Below, piece after piece: positions 1-6,963 of a DNA stretch of 11,932 bases. The first letter of the stretch is position 1; each line of letters begins with the position of its first letter. This stretch comes from H111-94 sp034436045 (GTDB taxonomy: Bacteria; Chloroflexota; Ktedonobacteria; Ktedonobacterales; Ktedonobacteraceae), in contig DAOTVZ010000106.1 in the NCBI GenBank assembly GCA_034436045.1, positions 1 through 11,932 on the forward strand, given 5' to 3'. The translations under genes and the position numbers were made by a program. Below the pieces are notes generated by a model that saw only the letters and a program-made list of their open reading frames with translations, searched no databases and had not been told where the DNA came from.

Positions 1-1183
1 TATCTCCCGCGCGAACCTCCACACCGCCTTCGGGTACAACTACCAGGGCATTGGCATGTAGCAACGAGGTCATGATATGGGATCCCTGGTTGCCCGTCGT
101 GCGTGCAATGAAATGTTTGCCATCCCAGCGTACCGAGGCACGCACGTAATGACGCCGCATGGTACGCTCCCCCACGCCATCTTCTACAATGACTTCGACC
201 ATCGGCTTCAACAAACGACTGGCCCCCAGTAATTTGCGAATAATGGGCCGCCCGAACAACTGAAAGGTAACAGAGGTGGAGACAGGATTACCGGGCAGGC
301 CGAGCAACGGCACATGGCCAATATGCCCAAACGCTACAGGCTTGCCGGGTCGCATATTAATACGCCAGAAATGTATCTCACCCTGTTCCATCATAATCTG
401 CTTCACCAGGTCGAAGTCGCCAACAGAAACTCCCCCGGAGGTAAGAATTAGATCGTACTTGATGGCCTCTTGAAACTTCGCACGCAGGCTCTCGACCGTA
501 TCGCTCGCAACACCCAGGCGCACCGCTTCAGCTCCGGCTTGCCGCGCTGCCGCCTCGAGCAGATAGCTGTTGCTATTGCGAATCTTACCGGGCCGGAGTG
601 GTTCACCCACATCAATGATCTCATCGCCGGTCGCCAGAATAGCCACACGAGGCCGCCGAATCACTGGCACGCTGGCATAGCCAAGCGTCGCCAACACGCC
701 AATCTCCCAGGCTCCAATCTCGCTCCCGCGCGTCAGTACCGTTTGCCCGCGCCGCATATCTTCGCCCGCCGGTCGAATGTTGTTCCCTGGTGCGACTTCC
801 TCGAGTATCTCAACCCACTCGCTCTGCGGCCCCTCGCTGCGCGTTAGCTCCACCTGGATCACACTATCCGCACCCGGCGGCACAGGAGCGCCGGTCATTA
901 TCCGCATCGCCGTGCCCTCTTGAACCGCATGATCCGCAACATAACCTGCCGCCACTGTACCCGTCACGCGCAGACGCGGCAGCTTGCCTTCTCGTGGGCG
1001 ACTATCTTTGCTCAACAAGGCAAAACCATCCATCGCGGAGTTCGTAAAAGGTGGAATATCCTCCTGGGCCACAATATCCTCGGCCAGCACTAATCCTAAC
1101 GCCTCCGAAAGTGGCACTTGCACCGATGGCAGCGGCGTGATCTGCGCTAATATTTGCTCAAGCGCCTCTTCCACACTCATCAT
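1..1183 (-). CDS. moeA: Molybdopterin molybdenumtransferase MoeA (3' end cut by window edge)
   Basis: MoeA inserts molybdate into adenylylated molybdopterin in the last step of molybdenum cofactor synthesis in the cytoplasm. The frame stays open to base 1 and gives 394 residues, close to the usual 390-420, so perhaps only 10-25 C-terminal residues are missing. Visible signatures are the substrate-loop motif SAMDGFA at residues 49-55, MTGAPVPPGAD at 96-106, the molybdopterin-binding domain beginning RVAILATGDE at 179-188, SGGVSVGDFD at 249-258, RPGKP at 278-282 and GLPGNPVS at 295-302. The linker domain III is residues 175-315 and C-terminal domain IV starts near 325. The start at 1183 is preceded by GGAAGGTG; an ATG one codon downstream (1180) is equally placed. 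It lies downstream of a tRNA-Glu gene on the same strand. No clear promoter of its own was found. Identification is firm. Confidence 0.96.
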   Translation of the reverse strand, partial: MMSVEEALEQILAQITPLPSVQVPLSEALGLVLAEDIVAQEDIPPFTNSAMDGFALLSKDSRPREGKLPRLRVTGTVAAGYVADHAVQEGTAMRIMTGAPVPPGADSVIQVELTRSEGPQSEWVEILEEVAPGNNIRPAGEDMRRGQTVLTRGSEIGAWEIGVLATLGYASVPVIRRPRVAILATGDEIIDVGEPLRPGKIRNSNSYLLEAAARQAGAEAVRLGVASDTVESLRAKFQEAIKYDLILTSGGVSVGDFDLVKQIMMEQGEIHFWRINMRPGKPVAFGHIGHVPLLGLPGNPVSTSVTFQLFGRPIIRKLLGASRLLKPMVEVIVEDGVGERTMRRHYVRASVRWDGKHFIARTTGNQGSHIMTSLLHANALVVVPEGGVEVRAGD

Positions 1184-1243
1184 AGCAGACACCTTCCATA
1201 CAAACACTGAATGACATTAACAAAAAATAGCGCTAACACAGAA

Positions 1244-1280
1244 AAGCCTGGCAATCCAAATACGGAACAATGCCAGGCTT
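1244..1280 (-). terminator. Hairpin terminator downstream of tRNA-Glu
   Basis: A perfect 10-bp stem (AAGCCTGGCA at 1244-1253 with TGCCAGGCTT at 1271-1280, 17-nt loop) starts 14 bases past the end of the tRNA. Read on the minus strand it ends in TTTTC, a short U run. It probably ends the tRNA transcript, though the weak U tract could let some transcription through into moeA. Confidence 0.65.
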
Positions 1281-1293
1281 CTCAAAAAATCGG

Positions 1294-1367
1294 TACCTCG
1301 TACCGGAGTCGAACCGGTGATCTCCGCCTTGAAAGGGCGGCGTCCTAGGCCACTAGACGAACGAGGC
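1294..1367 (-). tRNA. tRNA-Glu (anticodon UUC)
   Basis: The minus strand folds into a complete cloverleaf of 74 nt. It has a 7-bp acceptor stem GCCTCGT/ACGAGGT, a 4-bp D stem GTCT/GGAC with loop AGTGGCCTA, and an anticodon stem CCGCC/GGCGG with loop CTTTCAA giving anticodon TTC. A 5-nt variable loop and a T stem ACCGG/CCGGT with loop TTCGACT complete it. The D-arm sequence is typical of bacterial tRNA-Glu. The first acceptor pair is G1-U72, and the base after the stem is A73. CCG rather than CCA follows, so the CCA end must be added after transcription. Confidence 0.96.
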
Positions 1368-1405
1368 ATTCTTGCACGTCTGTTCGCTTGCGCGTTGACA
1401 CCTCG

Positions 1406-1434
1406 ATTGTACAGCATCGTTGTTTTTTTGTCAA
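1406..1434 (-). promoter_or_regulatory. SigA-type promoter of tRNA-Glu
   Basis: On the minus strand a perfect -35 box TTGACA (1434-1429), a 17-base spacer and a -10 box TACAAT (1411-1406) lie about 40 bases before the tRNA. The predicted start near 1399 gives a 5' leader of about 30 nt, to be removed by RNase P. Confidence 0.88.
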
Positions 1435-1440
1435 GCAAAA

Positions 1441-1630
1441 ATTACGCCCGATTCAGAGCTAACAGGAAGAGCCGGAGCAGCGAGGCGGAACATTACGTCT
1501 ACAATGATACGTTACCTCTCTCACTCTTAATCATAGTAGGGATATCCTTTGCGGGTACCCTGCGCGCTCACCTCGCTCTCGTCTCATCCCGTCGTGTTAT
1601 CCTTACCTGCTTGCTCTTTATGTAATATTA
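1441..1630. other. Intergenic region without recognised gene
   Basis: This lies between the divergent tRNA-Glu and DUF929 promoters. The open frames here run antisense to the tRNA or lack a ribosome binding site, and none resembles a known protein. The only structure noted is the short palindrome GGGTACCC near 1553. I see no RNA gene. Confidence 0.4.
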
Positions 1631-1657
1631 GCACAAAATACATTGTTATGGTACAAT
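1629..1657 (+). promoter_or_regulatory. Probable promoter of the DUF929 gene
   Basis: A -35-like TTAGCA (1628-1633 region), a spacer of about 18 bases and a good -10 box TACAAT at 1652-1657 lie about 50 bases before the ATG at 1706. The predicted transcription start near 1664 falls after the upstream TTG at 1643, which argues against that TTG as the start codon. Confidence 0.55.
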
Positions 1658-1705
1658 AGCAAAGTTAAAAAGGTTCCCTGGATTTTGATAGTAAAGGTTC
1701 AATCA

Positions 1706-2716
1706 ATGGCTAAGACAAAAAGTGGTTCATCCGCTGCCCAACGCCGCGAACAGGCACGACGGCAACAGCAGGGCAATAAAAATAACGCAACCGCGCGCCA
1801 GAAGGCACGCCGACCAGGTGCGCAACAGAAGAAAGCAGTGAACTCTAACTGGTTATGGGTCGGAGGTACCCTGGTTCTGGTCGCAGTGATTGTTGGCGTC
1901 TTCATTTATCTCTCACGCCAGCCAGCGCCGACCACCAGCAACGGCGACAGCAGTAATACAAAAGCGGTCTTGCAAAATCTCACGACCATCGATCCCTCGA
2001 CACTGACGACGGTAGGCACCGGTGGTGTCCAGAATCCTATGGTGGCGCTCTCAAACGCAACACCGCTCGTTGGCCCCAATGGTAAGCCGGAGTTCTTCTA
2101 TGCCGGCGGAGAATATTGCCCCTACTGTGCGGCGCAACGCTGGGGCATGATCGTCGCGCTCAGCCGCTTCGGCACTTTCAGCAATATCTCAGAAATCACA
2201 TCGTCGGAAGATAACCTGCCGACTTTCACTTTCGTCGGTAGCCATTATACCAGCCAGTACGTTGACTTCGTACCGGTCGAAATGTACGACAACCAGCAAC
2301 CGCCACAGCCGTTGCAGACACCGACCAGCGCGCAGCAAAAACTGATTCAGACCTACGACTATCCCCCCTATCTCTCCTCACAGGGAGGTATTCCGTTCAT
2401 TGATATCGCCAATAAGTTCATCTCCAGTGGTTCCTATTACTCGCCCACCGATCTCAGCGGCCTGACCTGGAACGATATTGCCGGTGATGTACAGAACCCC
2501 GATACGAAGATTGCGAAAGATATCCTGGGCACGGCCAACTATCTGACAGCAGCCATCTGCGTCGCTACTAATAACCAACCCGCCAGCGTCTGCACTACCA
2601 CACCGGTGACACAAATCGAGCCAACCCTACCTAAAACATCCTACAATGGTAACAATGGACAGTTGGCACTGGCAACATACAGCCCAGACATGATCGATCC
2701 TAAACGCGGCCTGTAG
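1706..2716 (+). CDS. Membrane-anchored DUF929 thioredoxin-like protein with CPYC motif
   Basis: The protein is 336 residues. A strongly basic Gln/Arg/Ala-rich N-terminus (1-47) is followed by one membrane segment (about 49-70), a low-complexity Pro/Thr linker (72-88) and an extracellular domain. The sequence EFFYAGGEYCPYCAAQRW (129-146) has a CxxC pair at C138 and C141. GGIPF with P230 fits the cis-proline loop of the thioredoxin fold. A second Cys pair, C285 and C296, lies near the C-terminus and may form a structural disulfide. This matches the DUF929 family, known from Sulfolobus and some bacteria. An extracytoplasmic thiol-disulfide role is inferred, not shown. I chose ATG 1706 because AAAGG lies 8 bases upstream and the likely promoter overlaps the longer form starting at TTG 1643. 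It appears monocistronic. Confidence 0.82.
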   Translation: MAKTKSGSSAAQRREQARRQQQGNKNNATARQKARRPGAQQKKAVNSNWLWVGGTLVLVAVIVGVFIYLSRQPAPTTSNGDSSNTKAVLQNLTTIDPSTLTTVGTGGVQNPMVALSNATPLVGPNGKPEFFYAGGEYCPYCAAQRWGMIVALSRFGTFSNISEITSSEDNLPTFTFVGSHYTSQYVDFVPVEMYDNQQPPQPLQTPTSAQQKLIQTYDYPPYLSSQGGIPFIDIANKFISSGSYYSPTDLSGLTWNDIAGDVQNPDTKIAKDILGTANYLTAAICVATNNQPASVCTTTPVTQIEPTLPKTSYNGNNGQLALATYSPDMIDPKRGL

Positions 2717-2738
2717 CATCGATCAACGAAAAGTGAGA

Positions 2739-2791
2739 GGTGAGCGGGGCAAGCTGAGACATTGCCTTGCTTATTACTCGCCCCGCTCACC
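2739..2791 (+). terminator. Hairpin after the DUF929 gene, possible terminator
   Basis: A perfect 12-bp GC-rich stem (GGTGAGCGGGGC at 2739-2750 with GCCCCGCTCACC at 2780-2791) starts 22 bases after the stop codon. The 29-nt loop can form a smaller GCAAG/CTTGC stem. There is no U tract, so it may protect the mRNA 3' end or need a factor rather than act as a classic intrinsic terminator. Confidence 0.5.
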
Positions 2792-2928
2792 GATATCATG
2801 CTTCTACCATGAGTAGGCATAGTTCATCGCGTCCATACCGGGCACCCTTCTATCGTGAAGAAAGCACACAAACGTGGTAGAGCGTTTCCTACCCATGAAT
2901 TTTTTTGCATAGGATATTGCCTCTTACA

Positions 2929-2957
2929 TTGACCACACCGGCTAAAATGTGTAAGAT
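2929..2957 (+). promoter_or_regulatory. Promoter of the dihydrouridine synthase gene
   Basis: TTGACC (2929-2934), a 17-base spacer and TAAGAT (2952-2957) form a good SigA-type promoter. The predicted transcript starts near 2963 and has a 90-nt leader. That leader contains an 8-bp hairpin (CCATCCTT at 3002-3009 with AAGGATGG at 3015-3022) about 30 bases before the start codon. Confidence 0.7.
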
Positions 2958-3053
2958 AGAAACACCCACAGGTTATTGCTGTCGAGGATTAAGTGAGAAT
3001 GCCATCCTTCTACAAAGGATGGAGCCTGGACAAGATAAGATGAGAAAAGGTTC

Positions 3054-4259
3054 ATGAGGGTAACATCATTTTGGGACAATTTACAGCGGCCTATTATTGC
3101 ACTGGCTCCGATGGATGGTGTGACCGATGCGCCGTGCCGCACGATGCATGGCCTTTACGGACGCCCCGACGTTGTGTTAACGGAATTTACCAACGTTGAG
3201 GGCCTCTGGCGCGGCAGTGATCACATCTTCCGTGACTTCCTCTATACACCTGCGGAGCGCCCGGTGGTGGCACAAATCTTTGGCTGTAAGCCCGAATACT
3301 TCTATAAAGCGGCCCATGTAGTGTGTGAACTGGGTTTCGACGGGGTAGACATTAATATGGGATGTCCTGCGCGAACGGTGGCTAATCGTGGTGGCGGCGC
3401 AGGTCTGATCCGTATGCCAGACACAGCCAAAGCGATTATTCGCGCCGTGCAGGATGGCGTGCGCGATTGGGCCAATGGACAGACATTAGAAGAACTGGGT
3501 ATGGAACCACAGCGTATCGCGCGTATTCGCCAGATGAACGAGGAGCGTGTGCGCATTTGGGGCGATAAAGCGATCATCGAGCGGCGTCTGTTGCCGGTTT
3601 CGGTGAAAACGCGCCTGGGCTATGATCGTATTATCATTACCGATTGGGTGAAAGATCTGCTGGAGCTGGAGCCAGCAGTCATCTCTCTGCATGGGCGCAC
3701 ACTGGTTCAGCATTATAAGGGCGAGGCAAACTGGGAGGCTATCGCTGCTGCCGCCGAGATCGTGCGCCAGACCAATACGTTGATTCTGGGCAATGGCGAT
3801 ATTAAATCGCTCTACCAGGCTGCGCAACGCATCGTCACCACAGGCGTACATGGCGTGCTGATCGGGCGTGCCACTTTCGGCAATCCCTGGATTTTTCAGC
3901 GCAAGGACGAACTCAAACGTCTGCTCAACGCAGGTATTATGCCCACTCTACAGGATTTGCCCGATATCATGCCAACGCGCGAAGAGCGCCTGTTAATGGC
4001 GCTGGAACATGCGCGGGTACACGCACGCTTAAAAGGCGAAGATCATTTTGTTGAGTTGCGCAAGCATATGGGCTGGTATCTGGGCCACTTCCCCGGCGCG
4101 AAGCATGTGCGCAATGAACTGGTGCATATTAACAGCCTGGAAGATGTCGAACGTATTATCGAGTACGCTATTGAGCATCCTGAAGAGGGCAGCGATGAGG
4201 TTGCCTCACCCCTCGAGGATGTGCAGGACACTGAACTTGACCTGAGTTGCGCTTGCTAA
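3054..4259 (+). CDS. dus: tRNA-dihydrouridine synthase family protein with insertion
   Basis: Dus enzymes are FMN-dependent and reduce uridine to dihydrouridine in tRNA D-loops, in the cytoplasm. Visible motifs are the FMN-loop APMDGVTDAPCR (18-29), the active-site NMGCPAR (101-107) with catalytic C104, SVKTRLGY (183-190) with K185, LHGRT (212-216) with H213, GNGDI (246-250) and the phosphate-binding GVLIGRATFGNPW (267-279). The C-terminal helical domain RKHMGWYL..PGAKHVRNEL (336-356) follows. At 401 residues it is longer than the usual 310-350. The extra length is a charged stretch at about 136-178 between two barrel strands and an acidic tail after 375. The Lys usual after GCPxx is Thr here. 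AAAAGG lies upstream of ATG 3054. The family is certain; the subgroup (DusA, B or C) is not. Confidence 0.93.
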   Translation: MRVTSFWDNLQRPIIALAPMDGVTDAPCRTMHGLYGRPDVVLTEFTNVEGLWRGSDHIFRDFLYTPAERPVVAQIFGCKPEYFYKAAHVVCELGFDGVDINMGCPARTVANRGGGAGLIRMPDTAKAIIRAVQDGVRDWANGQTLEELGMEPQRIARIRQMNEERVRIWGDKAIIERRLLPVSVKTRLGYDRIIITDWVKDLLELEPAVISLHGRTLVQHYKGEANWEAIAAAAEIVRQTNTLILGNGDIKSLYQAAQRIVTTGVHGVLIGRATFGNPWIFQRKDELKRLLNAGIMPTLQDLPDIMPTREERLLMALEHARVHARLKGEDHFVELRKHMGWYLGHFPGAKHVRNELVHINSLEDVERIIEYAIEHPEEGSDEVASPLEDVQDTELDLSCAC

Positions 4260-4291
4260 AGTTTCCGCCCTGACAGACCGATATTCTTCTC

Positions 4292-4355
4292 TGTGACATA
4301 CGGTTAATGCGTCACACATGTTTCCAGGGACGTCCCTACCTGTAGGGATGATCCC
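4292..4355 (+). promoter_or_regulatory. Overlapping inverted repeats in the leader of the WxL operon
   Basis: Between dus and the WxL gene lie TGTGAC (4292-4297) with GTCACA (4311-4316), the palindrome GGGACGTCCC (4327-4336), TCCCTA/TAGGGA (4333-4338 with 4343-4348) and GGGAT/ATCCC (4345-4355). The last three overlap and cannot all form at once. They end just before the Shine-Dalgarno region. They could be operators or leader hairpins; the role is inferred. I found no convincing promoter. Confidence 0.4.
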
Positions 4356-4377
4356 CAATACGGAGAAGGAGATTGCT

Positions 4378-4986
4378 ATGTCAGGAACAAGACGGCACAT
4401 TTTGCGCCTGTTGCTCAGCCTTCTGGTGGTAGCCGTGTTCTTGTTCGGCAGCTCGCTCATAGCGCTTGCTGATTCGGGCACCGGTACGGCCAGTGTCAGT
4501 GGTGGCTCCCTTTCGGAGCTAATCAGCGCCTCACCCACGACTACCAGCGTTACACTGAATGGTACAAACCAGACGCTGACTAACACCTTTGTGCTGACAG
4601 TTGAGGATTCAACCGGCACCGGTGCTGGTTGGAATCTGACGCTATCGGCCACTAATTTCACCGGCAGCGGTAATTTTAATGGCAGTACCACACCTACCAC
4701 CGAATCCCTTGCCAGTAGCGGGACGTTGAGTATTACCAATGTTACTGTTTCCTGTGTTTCCGGCTCTACCTGCACCAATCCAACCAGCACCTTTACTTAT
4801 CCCGGTAGTGTCGCCGTCACCACTGCGGCCAGCAGTCCTACGCCGGTCAAATTCTATAATGCTAATACTGGTACCGGCATGGGAAAGTTCACCGTCGAGC
4901 CAACGCTCACGGTCTCCATTCCCGCCAACGCTTACGCCACAACGTATAGCAGCACCATCACACTAGCAATTGCCAGCGCACCCTAG
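4378..4986 (+). CDS. Secreted WxL-like domain surface protein
   Basis: This 202-residue protein has a clear signal peptide: basic start, hydrophobic 9-28, probable cleavage after ALA at 29-31. The mature part is Ser/Thr/Gly-rich and predicted all beta. A GWNLTLSATNF stretch (84-94) supplies the proximal WxL motif (W85, L87). The C-terminus YSSTITLAIASAP (190-202) fits the usual end of WxL domains, although Thr stands where the second Trp is expected. C126 and C132 may form a disulfide. In Firmicutes, WxL domains bind peptidoglycan non-covalently at the cell surface. The neighbouring DUF916/DUF3324 gene, the usual partner of WxL proteins, supports the call. GGAGAAGGAG before ATG 4378 sets the start; an in-frame ATG at 4318 lacks a comparable site. 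The domain call is fairly sure, the binding function inferred. Confidence 0.72.
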   Translation: MSGTRRHILRLLLSLLVVAVFLFGSSLIALADSGTGTASVSGGSLSELISASPTTTSVTLNGTNQTLTNTFVLTVEDSTGTGAGWNLTLSATNFTGSGNFNGSTTPTTESLASSGTLSITNVTVSCVSGSTCTNPTSTFTYPGSVAVTTAASSPTPVKFYNANTGTGMGKFTVEPTLTVSIPANAYATTYSSTITLAIASAP

Positions 4987-4994
4987 CAAGAGAA

Positions 4995-5022
4995 GGGCCA
5001 CGCCACGCACATGGCGTGGCCC
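4995..5022 (+). terminator. Intercistronic hairpin between the WxL and DUF916 genes
   Basis: A perfect 11-bp GC-rich stem (GGGCCACGCCA at 4995-5005 with TGGCGTGGCCC at 5012-5022, 6-nt loop) begins 8 bases after the WxL stop codon and lacks a U tract. It more likely protects the upstream message or reduces read-through than ends transcription fully, so the WxL protein would be made in excess of its partner. Confidence 0.55.
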
Positions 5023-5070
5023 AACAAGCTGTATTCGTGTTGGTGTTTAAGTTTGCTGAGGAGGGAAAAT

Positions 5071-6180
5071 ATGCTTATCGCGCTGTCACGCTGGCAGATG
5101 CTCATAAGAAGCCTGTCGCGTGGCTTGTTCGTGGTGCTACTGGGAACGAGCATTGCTGTATCTGTCGTGGTCGCGGTGGAGGGCCACGCTCTAGCAGCAA
5201 AGGCAACCGGCGGTCAGGCGGTCTTTACATTACAACCAGTCACCTATGATCCAAGCGATCCTATGACAAAATCCTTTTTCATTTTCTCCAGTCGGCCCGG
5301 CGCGATGATTCGCAGTCAGGTGCGCGTTACGAATGTAGGAACAGCAGTAGGTGTGGTTGCTTTGACACCTGTTGATGCTACAACCGGTCAGAACGGGGGA
5401 ACGGTATTTTTATCGGGGAATGAACCACAATATACTGTAGGAACATGGATCAAGCTGGCCGTCGCGCAGCTTGTTCTCAATCCCGGCCAGAGCCAGATCG
5501 TAGCTTTTCAGGTAGCGGTGCCACGCGATGCAGGCGCGGGTCAACACGTGGGAGGGATCGAAGCAGCAAGTACGACCGTTGAGACGACACGGAGTCAGTC
5601 GAAGGCAACCAGCCTTCATCTGAATATTCGCAATGTGTATGTGATAGCTGTACAGGTCAACCTGCCCGGTCCCACACTTGAGGATTTAAACATCACCGGC
5701 GTGCAGGCGGGTGGCTATCATGGCTACCAGACGGTGGTAATTGGCCTGAGCAATACTGGTAATGTGATGCTCAAGCCGTATGGTACACTCCAGGTAATGG
5801 ATGAGCATAATAATGTATTGCAGAATATAGCACTGCGCGTGGATACTTTGCTACCGGCTACGCAAATCAACTATACCGTGAATGTACAGCATAAAGCATT
5901 GGGTGTGGGCAACTATCGGGCGATCATTCATCTAACTTATGGACATGGAAAACAACTGCAAAAGGTGTGGCCTTTCTCGGTTACAGCAACTCAGTTAGCT
6001 CAGACCTTCGGTGACCAAGGAGGAGGACCGCTACAATATCTCGGTAATCGACCAACACCGCTCGTCATGGCACTGGTAGGATGCGGGTTAGTCCTGGTAC
6101 TGGCAAGCGCATTGTTTGGCCTTTATATGTTTGCGCGCACAACAGTTGTGAGTGTAGGGAGAAAAAGAAGCACAAATTAG
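5071..6180 (+). CDS. DUF916/DUF3324 (WxL-interacting) membrane-anchored surface protein
   Basis: The 369-residue protein has an N-terminal signal sequence (hydrophobic 19-36, likely cleavage after ALA near 40-43). A beta-rich domain at about 48-170 shows the DUF916 pattern: FTLQPVTYDPSD, RPGAMIRSQVRVTN, VGTWIKL, LNPGQSQIVAFQVAVP and AGQHVGGIEA. A second Ig-like domain at about 200-305 corresponds to DUF3324. A membrane helix (330-352) and a basic cytosolic end GRKRSTN follow. This domain order is the one known for WxL-interacting proteins, where the first domain contacts peptidoglycan and the second a partner protein. The start ATG 5071 has AGGAGG 6 bases upstream; the longer frame from ATG 5011 begins inside the intercistronic hairpin and was rejected. 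It forms an operon with the WxL-like gene upstream. Confidence 0.78.
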   Translation: MLIALSRWQMLIRSLSRGLFVVLLGTSIAVSVVVAVEGHALAAKATGGQAVFTLQPVTYDPSDPMTKSFFIFSSRPGAMIRSQVRVTNVGTAVGVVALTPVDATTGQNGGTVFLSGNEPQYTVGTWIKLAVAQLVLNPGQSQIVAFQVAVPRDAGAGQHVGGIEAASTTVETTRSQSKATSLHLNIRNVYVIAVQVNLPGPTLEDLNITGVQAGGYHGYQTVVIGLSNTGNVMLKPYGTLQVMDEHNNVLQNIALRVDTLLPATQINYTVNVQHKALGVGNYRAIIHLTYGHGKQLQKVWPFSVTATQLAQTFGDQGGGPLQYLGNRPTPLVMALVGCGLVLVLASALFGLYMFARTTVVSVGRKRSTN

Positions 6181-6363
6181 ACTACCAGATCAGTGGAAGG
6201 ACAGGTGATTAAGTTTAACAAACCAGGTTGGCGTAGAGGTAGGCAGTGGACTTTAACACAAGAGATTGGGAAAAGGCCCGTTGTAGTTCTTAAAGCCCAT
6301 TACCTGCCCCTGCACCAACTTTTCCTTTTCCATAGAGCGCTAGCATTTCTCCTGTCCCAGAGC
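6181..6363. other. Intergenic region between convergent genes
   Basis: No reading frame with a ribosome binding site is visible. The only structure found is a loose inverted repeat GGAAAAGG (6269-6276) with CCTTTTCC (6324-6331), separated by 47 bases. It holds no recognised gene or RNA. Confidence 0.35.
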
Positions 6364-6364
6364 T

Positions 6365-6400
6365 AAAAAAACACATGAACGCCTTCAAGGCGAAAATGTG
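6365..6400 (-). terminator. Intrinsic terminator, minus strand
   Basis: A compound hairpin has an outer stem CACAT/ATGTG (6372-6376 with 6396-6400) and an inner stem CGCCT/AGGCG (6380-6384 with 6388-6392), separated by a 3x3 internal loop. Read on the minus strand it runs straight into seven T (6371-6365). It is a back-up terminator for the small minus-strand gene, and the hairpin may also act on the plus strand for the WxL operon. Confidence 0.65.
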
Positions 6401-6493
6401 AAAGCTTTATTCCTCTGGCACAGGAATATGTATCTGGCATCAGAGCTGAAGCAAACGATCAGGCCAGGCGACGTACAGAAGTGTTAAGTTGCT

Positions 6494-6524
6494 AAAAAGG
6501 GAAAAGGCATCCCCCCTTTGCCTT
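6494..6524 (-). terminator. Terminator of the 66-residue protein gene
   Basis: On the minus strand the stem AAGGCA/TGCCTT (6524-6519 with 6509-6504) with a 9-nt purine-rich loop is followed by TTCCCTTTTT. It lies 19 bases after the stop codon. Confidence 0.55.
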
Positions 6525-6542
6525 GCAAAATAGCATCTATGC

Positions 6543-6743
6543 CTAGACGAGTACGTCGCTGATATCGCCTACGAGCTTCTGAATCTCGCGGAGACGACGT
6601 TCCGCAATCTCGACATTCTCCAGGGCCTGCGCCAGAATGCGGGCCTCAAGAGAGGCATAGGAGTCGGCAATTTCGGGATCAATGGAGCCACCAACAAGCT
6701 CTAGCGCACGATCTAAGTTTTTTTCCAGGGTTGCTGTTGACAT
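6543..6743 (-). CDS. Small acidic helical protein of unknown function
   Basis: This gives a 66-residue protein that I do not recognise. It is rich in Leu, Ala, Glu and Ile, with no Cys, no signal peptide and no membrane segment. Residues 25-58 have a heptad-like pattern (SLEARILAQALENVEIAERR), so one or two long amphipathic helices and self-association are plausible. The reading frame is supported by AGGAGAGAGG before the ATG and by two hairpin terminators just downstream. A cupredoxin lipoprotein gene lies upstream on the same strand, but a hairpin with a T run separates them, so joint transcription is doubtful. It is probably a real cytosolic protein of narrow distribution. Confidence 0.65.
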   Translation of the reverse strand: MSTATLEKNLDRALELVGGSIDPEIADSYASLEARILAQALENVEIAERRLREIQKLVGDISDVLV

Positions 6744-6933
6744 CGTGTGTTACCTCTCTCCTTTGTATCAGGGATCAGAACGCTCTCAACGCGAGTACCT
6801 TCGTGACTGGTACGTAGCTAAAAAACCTCAGCGTGTAGATGTCTCTATTGCTCATTACGTTTCTGCGAGCTAGCCGGTTACAACGTTTCCTACCAGTTTG
6901 AGACAGCTCTACAAATTCGCTTTGCCTACTCTT

Positions 6934-6963
6934 ATATTACCCTAGACGCCCAAAAATCGACAA
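6934..6963 (-). promoter_or_regulatory. Possible promoter of the 66-residue protein gene
   Basis: On the minus strand TTGTCG (6963-6958), an 18-base spacer and TAATAT (6939-6934) match the SigA consensus at four positions each. The -35 box overlaps the right arm of the upstream terminator hairpin. The predicted 5' leader is about 180 nt and shows no clear structure. Confidence 0.35.

Noticed and set aside
470..847. 125-codon plus-strand frame at the left end
   Set aside because: It lies opposite moeA, which has all its family motifs on the minus strand.
1317..1625. 102-codon plus-strand frame
   Set aside because: It begins inside the antisense of tRNA-Glu and crosses the tRNA promoter; no ribosome binding site.
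4292..4316. TGTGAC...GTCACA as a CRP-type site
   Set aside because: The half sites are 13 bases apart, not the 6-base spacing (TGTGA-N6-TCACA) of CRP sites.
4206..4790. 194-codon minus-strand frame over the start of the WxL gene
   Set aside because: It is antisense to dus and the WxL-like gene; its Val-rich sequence is the complement of Thr/Asn-rich codons.
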